Source: Channa striata
Lineage: Eukaryota; Chordata; Actinopteri; Anabantiformes; Channidae
DNA: 64,000 nucleotides
Assembly (NCBI GenBank): GCA_033026295.1
Contig: CM065184.1
Coordinates: 14,759,501 to 14,823,500, forward strand
Reading direction: 5' to 3'
Shown: piece by piece, positions 37,201 to 51,200 of the stretch
Layout: every line of letters starts with the position of its first letter
Numbering within the stretch: position 1 is the stretch's first letter
Program-made: the position numbers and the translations under genes
Notes under the pieces: generated by a model
Database searches by the model: none
Told to the model about the DNA's origin: nothing
The model's input: the letters and a program-made list of their open reading frames with translations, nothing else

Positions 37201-40200
37201 TTTTGAATGGTAACTAAGATCTAATTAACGTCAGTCACTAAATTGTAACTTAGTTATTACTAAATTGGACATTTGAAAATAAAGTGATGCATTTAATACC
37301 AGTTTTACTGTAATTCAAATCAGCTTTGTAAACCGGACCAGCAGGTCAGCTGACTGGGGATTCTTGATGCTGGACAGGAAGTAGGACTGAACTGAAATGA
37401 ATCGACACTTTACTATTAATATTATACTGTAATAACTGTTAACTATTTTCTCGTATCTATAACTGCTCAAAATGGTAACACTAGTGATGATTCATTTTTG
37501 TGGAGGAATTCCAGTGGATCCACAGCTATTTATGATAGACTGCATCAATCAGAATACATTAATATTCAACAGTTTGATACGGAGAACTACAAAGACAATT
37601 TGTGCGTATGTGTGAGTATGTTTATGTGTGTGACTGAGCGATGGTGAGACAGAGGCCTTGTGTAGGCCTCTAACTGATACTGCCAACAATGGACGAGTGC
37701 AACACGGAGAAAATAAAGCGACATATTGAACATTTGCTGTGCTGCACATCGGTGATGCAGCGTACAATAAACATCTGAGTTGTTTTGTGTGGCAGATGAC
37801 ACACAGTGTCACAATTTTCTCTCGCACACCTCAATGTGTTTTAACACATTTTTATTAAACCTCAGGGTGATGTAAGTCAATCACTCTGCTCCCACACTTC
37901 TCTCCTGACACCCCCTCTTCTTCATCTCACTGCTATACTTAATGAAACACAGAGGCAGCCTGATGCAGACTCGCCGCTTGTTTACTGTGTCCAGACCTTC
38001 ATTCGTTCACGGTGTCCATCTATCCGTCCAGAGCATTCCCTTCTCTGCTCCGATCCTTTTTTCTGCTGTTGCTATCTCTCCCTGCTCTTTTCCCTCCCAC
38101 CCTTTTTTTCCTGTAACTAAACTGGCTGTGTCTTTCTCCATCTGCTGGTTCTTCCTTCAGCGGCCCTGCACCTGTTCACACCTCCTCTCCTGTTGGCCAC
38201 CTCGTCTCTTTACTACCCTCTCCCCCCCTTTATCTCTCTCATTCTCTCTCTCTGTCTCTCTCTCTCTCTGCTCAGTGCGATGCTGCCAGGCCCGTTCCTG
38301 GCTCAGTTAGCCTCTCTGTCATTCAATCCATCTGTCGGCAAGTCAACTTTGTTTACAGCGGGTGGCCCAAGCCTCTTTTCTTCTTCAAGGAGTGTTAAAG
38401 CCCCCCCACTGCCACCAAGGTCAGTGGCAAGCCAATTGTGCTCGAAAAACAGAACACTGCAACTGCAAAAACATTAAATATGCCCTGAAACAAACATTCA
38501 TGCATAGGTACGGACAGCAACTCTACTGAAATATGCACATCTTTTAATCCGTCTCTCATGCATAAGAATAAATGCATGTGCACACAGCTATGAATGCGCA
38601 TGACCCTCATGGAAAACATTTGCTGTTACAGCACACATTCCCTCAGAGAAAAAAAAACCCAGCCCGAGAATGAAGTAATTAGCTGATGATTGGCCTCTGT
38701 CATCATCTATCTGCTCACTAAATAGAGCGAGAGAAGTTTAAAAGTCTTAATTGGCACAGATGACTGGTGGTCTTAACACAGGAAGAGCGCGCTGGCAGCG
38801 CAGGCATCTGTGATTTTTAAAAATAAACACATAGCATACGTACAATATGCTCCCATACTGACCCAAACGAGAAACCCAGGACTCATCGTCAGTGTCAAAT
38901 CTGTGCCCTACAGAAATAGTTATGGGTAGCATATGTGGAAGGGCTGAGGGTCAAATCACTTTCAGATGAGAAGGTAAATTATTGCCTGGAATTAATTATT
39001 TCAATCAGGATACCAGCTTTAAATTACTTTCCATTAGACATTTGTTAAAAGTGTGTAATACTGAACATCTTACACTATCTCAACCATATCATATTAATAG
39101 ATTAGCCAATCTATTATTAAAGAAAGCATATAATTGAAAAATAGCTATTTAATAAAAACGGTTTGTGCAAAAGACTAAATGTCTCATTGACGTTCAATAT
39201 TAAACTTAAACATGCGTCAATGTTTTTAAAAGACAAAAATGACAGGGAAACTTATGAAAATAAATTTAAAAAAGCAAGGAGAGAAAAAAAGTGTTCAAAC
39301 TGAATGTTTGTACCACATGGAGTGTTCTCTCCTAGTGTGAGCACAGTCCACCTGTGTTGGAATTCACTTCACGCTCGAGACATACCTGATGTTGTTTCAA
39401 ACGCCCCCTCACCCCTCCCACCTGGTTTTAAGCTTGGGGGCAACTGGCAGGAAGAACATGAGCCACCTCGCTCTCCAAACCCGCCCAAGTAATCACTCAA
39501 CTCTCCTATTATCTTCTTACTTTCTCACCTCTCTTGTTCATTTCTTCCACGCTCGCTGCAAACTCCTCTCCTCTCTGTACTCCTCGGCCATTAGATCACA
39601 TGCCTAGTGAGGGAGAGGTGGTCATTGAGGTGGGAAACAAAGAGGCTCTTTTTAAACTCAGTGGGGGCTAAGGGCTGGAGATGGCTCTGTAGGGGGGCTT
39701 GTGCCCACCCGGTGCCCACTATCATGTGCACAGCGTTTAACCCTTTTCTCCACACAACATCCATATCTCCTCAAGTTTCTGTTCTCATCAAAATCCAACT
39801 TTTTTGCTCTGCCTTCCATTTCCAAATCACTCAGTCATTATTGTAAATATGCTGCATGTTTATCTATATATCTCATTACTAACACACTGAAAAAAAATCA
39901 TCGGGGTTGTATCAATGTATCTTTTAACCCGGTTCACACTGTGCTTTGTTATTTTCGGCATATTTAACAGTGACGTGAATATTAACAAAATCCAATACAG
40001 GTAATACAATACAATACAATACAGCAACCAATCTTTTGTAGTTTTTTATAAACAGGCGTCGTTTAATAGTTAATATCACGGGCGGATGTGGACTGTCTGC
40101 ATTTTGTCATTGCTTAGGACAATCGAAAACAAAGCCTTTATCAACAATATGCATGTCATGCGTTAGTCACAGTCTCTAAATAAAACTATTAATTTTGTCC

Positions 40201-43200
40201 TGCAATTTTCATTCAAATGCAAAGCAGAAGGGAACAAGTTTTACTAATTCCAAAGAGGACATTACATAAAAAGCTGAAGGCAATACCTAGTGTTGTGTAA
40301 GGGAACATTTTCCCTTCCAATATTTCCCTTATACAATGTCCTCTCCTCTATTTTTTACTTTCTTTTCTATTCTGCTAATAATATCTGCTCAGCTGATATT
40401 TTTCTCTAGTCTTAGTCTCTTGCCTTCCATCTCTTGCCCCTGTTTTTGTGACCAACCTGATAAAATCCACAGATGGGGGCACTGCCCTACTACCTACATC
40501 GGACTGCTTGGCACTGCTGCGCCCACAAAGGGTGACAGAGATAAAGCGAAGGATTGAAGGCCGGAGAAACAGAAAAGAGAGAACAAAGAGCAGATGAGGG
40601 ATAAAAATGAAGAGGATGAAAAGATAAAAAAGAAAGATCAATCGGCGAAACAGAGTGACAGAAGTAAACGAGAAATGAGGGGAAAAGAGGACCAGAGAGG
40701 TTCTGTCATGTTGGATGAAAGCTGTGCCTACTGGGCAGTGGGCACGGCATAGATTCACTGATGGTGCCACCCTCACAGTTGGGGTGTGTTAAGGCTAAAA
40801 GCTAAGCAGAACACACCCACACCTCACACGCATGCACACACATGCAAATTGATTCCGGGTGTATGCACCAAACCCAAAACTTTGGGTAAACTCTTCACGG
40901 TTCCTTTTTAGCTTTTCCAGGGCATTTAAAGCATTTAAAGCTAGGAATGATTAAACTTTATTATGAAAAGTGCATTGAGATGACTTTGTTGTGAATTGGA
41001 GCTATATAAAGTTGAATTGAACTGTATTTGATATATACATGTTTTGAAGGTTTGTCTCTCTCTTTCGGTAGAGGTTAGGCAACAGTCGATGAGCGTAATG
41101 TAGCATGAGGTGAGGAGTAGATGAATGACAGAGAGCTGGTTCTCTCCCTTTCATTAGCTGTACTCCAGCAGTAATGTGTGTATGTAGGCCAGTGTCCCAG
41201 GGCACAGTTGGCTGGGGTGACAACAGTTGTAACTGACAGATTTGCCTCCATCTTGCCTGAGGTCTCCCAGTAAGCGATCTGTCTATTCTATCTATTCCCA
41301 GCCCCACAGGATGGACAGATTACACCAATGTTTAGTAATCTTTGTACTTTTGGTGTGTGAGTTTGCACTGCTGAATTTATAGAATGTAAAATTTAACCAT
41401 TTGTTAACCAATTTTTTATAGTGCAAAAAGGCATTCCTGCAGTGACTCGTGGCATCATGATATTGTTTATTCTCTTAAAAAATAGATAATAGATGGATGA
41501 AAGAAGCAGTAGAGGCACTTCTTTTCTAGTAGCCGTGTATGAATAGTTACCTGGCTTTATGAGTGAGCCAGAAGTGAGAAGAAAAACCGTGTAGAAATAA
41601 GAGAAGGAGATAGAGAGACTGTGACAAAGAAGAACAGGAAAGAAAGATGCCATAATAAACACCCACGTGTTTCCAAGGCGAAACTGTTTTAATTCAATTT
41701 CCATAACTGGTTTGCTAGTGTAGCTGTACAAAATCCATATGGAGCGTAATCCTAACACTAAAACTAAAATGAGAATATGAAGAGTAAAGCATCTTGTGCA
41801 GTTTTTATATGGATTGTGGATTACTTGGTATGAATGTAGTATCGAGTGCTTTGTGTTGGAGGTAAATTGGAGATGCTATGCCAGAAGCTATTTCCATTTC
41901 ACCAAAGATAGGATAAAAGTGAAAGAAAAGACTAAGCATGTCAAATATCAAGGGCTGTAGCACAGAAAGTGTGTGTTTTTTTTTCCACAATGAGTGTGCG
42001 AGGACACACAGGTACATATTTCTATCCTTGGACTCTTGATTCTTACACTGCCGTATCAGGACTAAATGTCTTACTCCTAACATTTATGCCTAAAGGTCCC
42101 ATCTCTGTAAGGACAAGCATATAGACAAACATCAACACGTACAAACCTGTGTGCGTAATCATGTGAAAAAATGAAAGGTTTTAGTTTTGAGAATGGATTA
42201 TTGTTCCTGTTTAACAGGCCAAAGTGTTTTGATTTTAACCACTTATAGTGATTTGCATAATTGGGAACTGGATGCAGTTTCATTTGTTAGTATCCAACTT
42301 GAAAAAGCAAAACACTGCCGTACTTCCTGTCACATTAAACTAAATTTAACACAAGAGAAGTTACCATTAAAGCTCAGAAAAACAAATATGCAGCAGAGAG
42401 TCAGACAGTGTGACTCAAATACAAAAAGAGGCGGACAGTCAAAGAAACTGAAAGAAGATAAAAGACCAAGTAGGTCTCAACAGACTGAGCGAGACAGACA
42501 GCAAGAGTGCAGGAGAGAGAGGTGAGAAGGCAGTATGGCAGATAGGGCACTCCAACAGTGAGGAGAGAAGAACGCAGCAAGGTCTCGTCACTGGGCCAAC
42601 GGGCCCACCACTGTCAACATCATGGCACTCTGTGGTACACACACACGCACACACATGGCTGGCCGACGGCCCTCCCAGCTGCCCTATCCGTAACTGTCTG
42701 ATTAGTTGTGCTAAGCAGCCCCTCCCCTGCCAACCATGGTGCCATCTGCTACCCAACAACATGGCTGCCGACCAGACAAGCACACGCACACGCGCGCAAA
42801 CACACACAAACACACAGCGAGCCTCATACCTGGCACTGCCCCACTGCTGTCACACAGAGACACATCAAACTTCACAGACACAGGTGTAGCCCAAAGGTAT
42901 CAACACTTAACATTTGCACAAAGGCATGCACACAGACTCATCTAATTGCACGCTCACAAACGAGTCAACACAGATCACGAAACATGGATACTTCAAGCAC
43001 GTGTTCATAAAAGGCCACACACGCCGTTGCTGTCGAGGCTGTGTGCATGCATGTATGTGGTGACAGTGGTTAGGCACTGTTAATGCCAGGTAGAAAGAAA
43101 GATGCTGTGCTCAAGTGTGTGTGCGCTCACTGGCAGCGCTTGAAGGTTCATTACGGCCCCCACCTCCCTCGAGTGACTGGAGCCTGCGTGGCGCCCCGGC

Positions 43201-45203
43201 CCTTTTATTCCAGGCCGTGATTGGACAAGGGCCTCCCACTGAGTTGGTTTGCAGCAGTTTTGTCGCGCCCAGATTTCACTCGCTGCTCAAAGTGAGCCTC
43301 TGGCGGGACACGGCATCTGCTGCCTCACCTTCCTCATTTACACTTCTCCGCCCTCACACACACACACAGAGTTCTGTTCACCGCCTTTCCAGACCTTGCT
43401 ACCAGGATGTACAACTAAGGGGAGGAGGGGAAAAAAGACAACTAGGAAGAGGTACAGAGAGAGCAGCAGCGTGACATGTTTAATAGAGTTTGGGGAACTT
43501 TGCCTTTACGAATCACAGCAGTTGGTCAGGAGCTTTGTCTTGACTTTTTCTCTACATTTTGGAGATTACATCATCTGAATTCAGGGTCATAGAAAAGAGA
43601 CTCTGGCTTAAGAACACACACATGCTATTTTTCTTCCCACTGGGGAGAAATAGATATTACATTGGGTGTCCATCTCTTTACATTGTCACCAAGTGTTGGC
43701 CATGCAGTACATATTGATGTTATGTCTGCAGCTATATAACACATCTCTGCTCTATTCAGCAAACCTGGACAGTGGCGCACTATGTACTACAATGCACTGT
43801 GTAAGCTGGCGTTACATTAAATGCAAGTAAAGATCTGAGCATCCAGTTAACACAATTTAAGTTTACATCTCTGATATAATATGAAGTGCTCTGATACACT
43901 GAAAAATATGTAATTGTAATTATCTTGCATTAATTGTTTAAAATATACTGAGCCATCGAATCAAAGGTGAGATTTCCCGCAGCATTTCCAAATCCCACGA
44001 TAGGTGGGATGCTGATGTGTGAGTCAAATCCTCACACATCAGCATCAAGGGCACAATTGCAAAGATGATACTTAAATGTTGGAACATTCCTTTTCATGGT
44101 TACATCATTTTAACTGTTCACCAACAGAGAGAATCATTAACGTACTACTAAGCATGCAATTATCTCTAATCAAAAATTACAAATGTGATTTTGTCAAGAT
44201 TTAACTATCAGAAAAAAAACTAGAGGTGAAAAAAAACTACATGGCCTGTCTCCTACAGCAGATTTTGATTCAAAGGCAACAATAGCTTCAGTTTCCTAGG
44301 CTTTTGAAGTTGAAAGACCAAAGCTCAAAGCATTTTGCACTGCTGGTGTCCGTGAGGGACTTCTTGGGCTTTTGCCACCACGGGCACCCACGACCTTCCA
44401 GTTACAATTCTAAGCAACTGCCTCAGTAAGCTGGGGTATGACTATTGGTTACGTTCACTGCAACTTTCATCACCTCCCTGCCTCCCGACTGAATTCACTG
44501 CCAGAGGGTTTTTAGCTGAAACTCTGCTGTTCGTGACATACAGTCACAGATCAAATTATGTGAACAGCCATGTCTGGATATTTTCTGGCCAAGGAATCCA
44601 TACTTTGAAAGTTTGAGTAAAGAAAGTGTCAGCAAATAAACTTATTCACTGAAGTAATTTTAACTTTTGGTCCATTTACAGCTCTAAGCAAGCACCCTCA
44701 TGAACAGGGATGCTTGATTTCATGGGGATATCAAAACTGGTGGAAGATTTGGGGCCTCACAGACATTTGACTTGTCCAAAACACAAAACGGGCCCACAGT
44801 TCTCAAAAACCCACGGATCCACCAACGCATGCGAACACTCACATCTACCAATTCATGCTGATCTGGCACGTGCTGAAACAGAACTTATGCTGGGCAGTTT
44901 TCAGTATGGTCTTTGGGATCCGTGATCAGAAAACGAAGGGAGAAGGCTGGATGGAGTAGAGGAAAGAAGAAAGAAAGTGAAGAAAGAAAGGAGCAAACAA
45001 ACAAAACAAACTTAGCAAAGCCCTCTGCTGGGTTGGGGCCGGGGCTGTGGTGTGTGTGTGCGTATTTGTGAGGCGATGTGAACAGAGTGGCGAGGATTAG
45101 GACAGATCCCGGGCTGTCCAACTCACAGCTGGCTGATGATCCAATCCTGGAGCACAGCGCAGCGCACCAGCCGCCATGGGACCCATAGATGCTTGCATGC
45201 ATC

Positions 45204-45235
<32 letters not shown>

Positions 45236-48200
45236 TGTGATTTTGTGTAGAGGCATGTGGATTCAACTGATGTATCAGTGTGCACATTTGCAAGGATGCT
45301 CTTGTACAAACAAATATGTGTGTGTATGCGTGCATGTGTATGTGTTTATCAGAAATTAAGGCAGGGCTATCAGAAATCAAACAGAGGCTGTCTGTGCTTC
45401 ATGTCCCCTGTTTAAAGACAGGCTGTGATCATTTGGGCCACAAGAGGAGGACGGAATGAAAGTGGAAAGCGAGCAAGTTGCAAAGACAGTATCAAAGAGC
45501 TGTCTTCGAAGGCTGGTCATACAAATGCCTTCCGGCCCCACTACTGTGAACCTCACACTCTTGCTCTTTATAAACACAAACACAGTTACACAATCCAGCC
45601 AGCTACAGATATAAAGACTCCTGCATCGCTCTGTAGTGAACAACAAGAAAGGGCAACCAGAGGCATGCTCATGAATAAACTACATGTAGTTTTGCATACC
45701 CCCAAAAGGCCCACAGATGGGGAGAAAAAGAGAGAAAGACAGAAGTAGACAGACAGAGGGAATGGAGACAATTCTTTTAGGTTTTACTTGTTTACCTTGG
45801 AAAGACATGAGAAAAAAAAAAGCTACAGAAAACAAAACGGAAGGAAAGGGGGGAAACGATAATGGGAAGTGCCTGGAAAAAGGCTACGACCGTATTTCAG
45901 CAGGTGTGTATACAAGTATGTAACATCTACACATCGCAATAAGAGTGTGCTGCACCTTTACAAAGGCGGTTACATCAAAACATAAAGACAGATCAATGGA
46001 TGGATCCAAATACTTCATGAACTTCTGAGACACCAAGATTAGCAAAACAAAAAATCAGAACAGCTCAAGTGTGACAGGAACAGAGCAAAAATTCATGTTT
46101 TGTAAAGGTAATTGAGCTACACTACATGTTGCTATACAGTAAACCTTCTTCTTGTACAATATTGTAGCAAAGTATTATCCATATTAAATCAGTTTCAGAA
46201 GTGGTTTTCACTGCTAATGACCAAAATTGAATTTGAATGGCTACATGCTTAGCCAAGTCAACAGCTGTCAAACATCTAGTATGCATCTGCGGACAGATAA
46301 AACTATAAACTCTCTCATGCACAAACACCCGCACACATGGCAGCATAAATGCTTTAGTCCACTGGCTCCTCAAGTACAAGTCAAAGTCATCATGTTGCCA
46401 CATTAATATGCATGTCATTGTTCACAGCTGGCTGCAAAACACACACACACACACACACACAGACACCCACACACCTAACCTCATCCCTTAAACACACGAC
46501 AGTCAGCCATGCAGCCACTGGGTTAGCTCTGGCCAGCTGAAAGCCAAACACACATAAACACAGATCAGAGCCAAGAGCAGCAGTGGACACACACACACAA
46601 ACACACATGCACGCAGAGCCAGGCTGACAGACATGAACACAAACACACAGATTTCACAAACTTGCCTCCTGCAGCCTCCAGCACTACAGGGCACCACTGC
46701 CACATCTGTGCCCATCTCAGACACCTTGGTTGTGGGCAGCAGGGGTGAGAAAGTGCCCTAGGCGGCTGGCATGGGCTGGCATGGCCCTGGCAGTGGATGG
46801 TGTGGAAAGGAACAGCAGCAAGATGATGACGGGGGGATTGAGAAAAGGAAAAGAGAAGGGAGGAATTTAGGACGACAGGAAAAAATAGAATCGGGAAAGA
46901 GAACAGAAAAGGTTGAAAGTGGATAAATACAAAAGTGCTGGAGGTAGAAAGGGTCAATTTATGGATGAATAGGATTAGTGAATAGAAAAAATAACAATAG
47001 ACGGTATACGCAAAGAGTAAAATAGAGTGGAAAGATGTAAAAATAATCATTAAAAAGTATAAGATAGAGGTAAGAGGGAGGGGAGCCGGTAGCGCCCGTT
47101 GTGAGAGCGGGTGCAGGGCACTGGCGGGTGGCACTGAGGCCAAGCTGTCCAATGACAATCAGCCACACATTTCTGTATGTGTGCGTGTATGTGCTCGCCA
47201 GGGACAGAAGAAAGGCTCAGGCACCATTTTGGCTCTGCTGGAGTTGTTGCTGGGCTGGGCACTGGCCTGATGGCACAGAGTGGGCAGTGTGTTCGTGTGT
47301 GCACATTTGTGTGTGTTTGTTGCATTATGTTGTGGCATGCTTAACAGGATTAGAGGTGACCTGGTGAGGTCCAGTTGGTACCGGGACCATGGCACAGCGG
47401 CGCGCATGTGTGTTTATGTGTGTGTGTCTTGTATAATAGGATTAGTTGTTACCTGGTGCGGTACAGTTGGTGTGCGGGTCTGAACTGGACTAGACTGGGC
47501 TGAGCTGGGCAGGAGCTGGGCAGAGGGGAGTATTGTGTGTATGTGTTTGTGAGTGTGAGTGTGGTGGCATGTATAATAGGATTAGGTACTACCTGGTGAG
47601 GTGCAGTTGGCGCTGGGCATTTGCCAGCTGTTCTGCTAGGCTCAGGGCTTCGGCCTGCCATTGGCTCCCATCCTTTTGGACTACCTCCAGATGCTGCCGA
47701 CAGCCAACCAGCTCTGAGCTCAGCCTTTCCACTTCCTGTCCCACAGAGATGGAAGGAGAGAGGCAAGAGGAGGAGAGGAAATGTTCAAAATCCACCTTAT
47801 GCCCTTAACAATTGCAATGTTAAAGGCCAGTAAAGCCCGTCTCTTTGACTGTGTATGTATTCAGTATTTTCTTTGGACACTCTTGTTACTACGCGCATCA
47901 GCTATCCAAAGTTGGCAGAACGAATAAATGGAAATTTACAAATTTCATCTCAACGGGAAAATCACTAGCAGAAAAACTACTAACCTAATCTGTTCCATCG
48001 AATATACCTAAAATAATCATTGAGTTGAATACAAACGTACCTGTGCAGCCTTTTCCATCTGTCTGCTGGTCTTGGTGTTAAGCTCTCTGAGCTCCCTCTC
48101 TGCCTCTTCTTTCTTCAGTTGGGCCTGGCTAAGCTGGTATCGCAGGTCCACACACATCTAGAAAAAAAGAACCCATTACAAACAGCCAGTTCTTTGAATA

Positions 48201-51200
48201 ACAGATGTTTCTTCATTAATATTCTTCATCAACCACAAATATCTGATTTTCTATTTTTAATATAGTCCTGTATTTACTACAAAAGGCCATTAATTTGAAG
48301 GATCCGACTGTTTAATGGCAAAAGCTCATAGATTTAATGGATACTATGTTATATTGCATATCTAATGCATGATTTCACTTCACAGGTAGTTGGTACGGAT
48401 TTTGTTTCTACCAGACACTTCAGTAAGGTCAGGCTTGACCTAAAATTTCTAGTTTATGCCAAATCCTGAGCAGCTTGGTCACATATATATGCTGAGAATA
48501 TCACAATAAAACTTCAAGAATCTTGAAACAAAATATTTACCTTACCCTAAGCTCCTTGATGAACTCATGTTAGTTTACTCTTTCCACGACAGATATAAAA
48601 TAAACAATGAGATACACAAACCTTTGCTGCCATCCGGTGGAGTTACAAAAGAAATACAAGTAGACAGTACTGACAGCTTTACCTGTGCATACAGTATTTC
48701 TTCGCCTATTTTCTTTCCAAGCTAGAGCAGTTTTTCCCTTGAATAGCAGCAACTTCCCTTTCAAGACTACGACTGTATTTCATAAAGCTAAAAACAGGCT
48801 TACCGGTTGTTCTGTCAAGCCATCTGAACTGCTCAGTCCAAATCATGAGCAATATTTGCACAGATAAGTAGCAACATATCTTGACTTAATTATATTTCAG
48901 ACAATTAACACAGTATACCTTGGTATTGTCTTGTTCCTGACTGGTAAGTTTGCAAAAAGTGTCCTCCAGCTGACTGGTCAGGGTGATCTTGTCTCTGTGA
49001 GCTCTGTCTAGCTGCTCCTCTAACTCAGCAACATGCTTAGTAAGGCTGGACACCTGGAACACAGGTTATTTTTCCATTAGCATTTCAACAAAAAATTAAA
49101 TCTGTATTTAAATACATCCTGTTTGGGGTCTTGGGGGGCCTATCCCAGCTGTCATTGACCAAGAGGCAGGGTCAGTCCTTAACAGGCCACCAACACAGGT
49201 AGAAATACACAGACAGACAGCCATTCACACACACACCTACAATATCTGGACTTAGATGGGGAATCATCCTTTTCCAAATCATTCTATTTTAACTTTTTAC
49301 ATTTTATTTATTTTCAGAGCTGTAACTATTTTTCAATGTAAACTGCACAGAGTAAAGTGGAGAATTGTTTTTTTTTTCATTTTATCATTTTAATATGAAA
49401 ACAACAAAATGCAAACTATTCTTGTCTTGCTCTCTATGTGTGTGTGTGAAAGTGTCTGGGTATCTCTTTATAGCCTTCTGTGGACACATTTTGTTTCAAT
49501 ACCATTGTTGTGAGGACCTTTTAGCTGGTCCACACAAATTCAAATGGCTTTTTGAGGGTCAACACTGGGTTTTAGGATCAGGGTTAGAATTAGGTTTTGG
49601 TTAGGGTTAGGCATTCAGTTGTGAGTGTCCTCACAAATATAGAAAGACAAACATGCGTGTATGTATGTATTCAGAAATATTCACTGTATGTGCCAGCTCA
49701 TCCTTTTGTTTGCAGATCTCAGCCCGGCCCTCCTCTCTGGCCTCAGCCAACCTCTCCTTCAAGGCCTGTGCTTCTCGTCCAAGCTGTTCCCTTTGTCTAG
49801 TAAGCTCCCTCGACAACTGTTCACACTGCACCTCCACCTGTATGCATACAAACAGATATCAAAGATCTGCCAGAGGTAAACAGCTGCAGTAGAAAGAAAA
49901 AAAATTATTTAAAAAATATAAACTATCCTTTAGTGAATGAAACTCAATCGACTGTATAGTGACAGAACAGCATTGAGTATGTAAAACCTTCTGACCCTTG
50001 CTTTGTGCAGATTTGCTTCTTCTGCAATCTCCACAGCCTGTTTGACCTGTAGACATGCAGACCACTCCTTCTGCTGTGCCTCTTGCTGACTAGCTCGCAC
50101 AGCACAAAGAGCCCCCAGCAACTCATCACGCTCTCTGGAAAAACATAACAGAAAATGAGAAAAAGTACATCATTATAAAACATATGACATTTACAAAAAA
50201 TGTTTACATCAAAATCTTTACAGTAAAATTAATTATACACTTGTATTTTAAACTATTAAAAATGAAGGGTTGATCTGCTATGGATAACATGTGACTGGTT
50301 CCATGAATGTACTTGTGTGTGCATTCCTTTGTGCTTGTGTTACCACTGACTTTGTGAGCCTGTCAATGGCCTGGACATGCAGATTTGTGTGAGTCCCAGC
50401 CAACACCGCTTCGTGCTGTGCACATTTCAGACACAATCCTGATACATGGGGAGCTCCTTCGACCCTTAATGCATTTGCAGCCTGTTTTTCCCTGTGTTTG
50501 AGACGAACCTTTAACTCCTCACATTCCTTATGACTGACCGACAGATCCCTCCTGATGAAGAAAGTAAAACATGAGATATGGAGAAACAGAGAACTGGCAA
50601 GGAAGAAGAAGGATAAACATGTTCATTAATCTTTTAATCCTTAAACATTTATTGCTTAAAAAAAAAAGAGAGATCATGAAAATACCTTCGCTACTGGCTA
50701 TACTGACATCACAGCTGCTGTAGATAGGTACTGACCTGAGGGAGGCAACCTGAGCCTCCAAGCTTTCAGTTTGGGCCTGGTAGATCCCTTTTAACTGTTC
50801 CTGGAAAACAAAAACAACCACTTAACAATGATATGGAAATATCCTTAGACGTTCACATTCTTGGAATACACAACATTTTAACCTATAGTACTGTTGACAT
50901 TTACTGGCTGCTGTGAGACATGTGGGTTAAATATTAAAGCTGCAATATTTAACCAACATGGCTCAGAAATTACTGTAAAAAAAAAAAGAAAAGAAACAGA
51001 TTCATCATCCCTACCAGCGCATTTTTTGATGCAATAAGTTCTGCTCTATGCAGCATGTTGTGGTCTCTATTAGAAGCATTGTGGCTGGTAGCGCCCATAC
51101 TCTCATTTATCTGGAAAACATTTCAGAACAGATGAGCCACTTTTCTCAAATAATGATCTTTTAACTGACAATACCAATGTCATTTAAATCTAATAAGGCT

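Larger units (their letters stand above)
34311..47592 (-). other. sdccag8: sdccag8 intron 13 (13.3 kb)
   Basis: The largest intron. Contents: TG/CA runs near 35170-35430, 45200-45240 and 46440-46460, a GC-rich segment at about 36000-36600, an ATACA pentamer run at 40002-40023, a fish-repeat tail at about 40920-41025, a CpG-rich block at about 43110-43360, a perfect inverted repeat at 44008-44046, and degenerate donor copies at 47334-47471. No other gene recognised on either strand. The 197-codon minus ORF at 46565-47158 is not supported. Confidence 0.7.
49054..49684 (-). other. sdccag8: sdccag8 intron 10, largely interspersed repeat
   Basis: 631 bp. Two different fish repeat relics (about 49125-49250 and about 49430-49665) fill more than half of it. 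Confidence 0.8.

Noticed and set aside
46565..47158. 197-codon minus ORF in sdccag8 intron 13
   Set aside because: Low-complexity, no recognisable domain, no good splice context. Its reverse strand is a purine-rich repeat-like stretch.
49590..49612. GGTTAGGGTTAGG as an interstitial telomere repeat
   Set aside because: Only about two units, inside a known-looking interspersed repeat that carries this phrase elsewhere in fish genomes.
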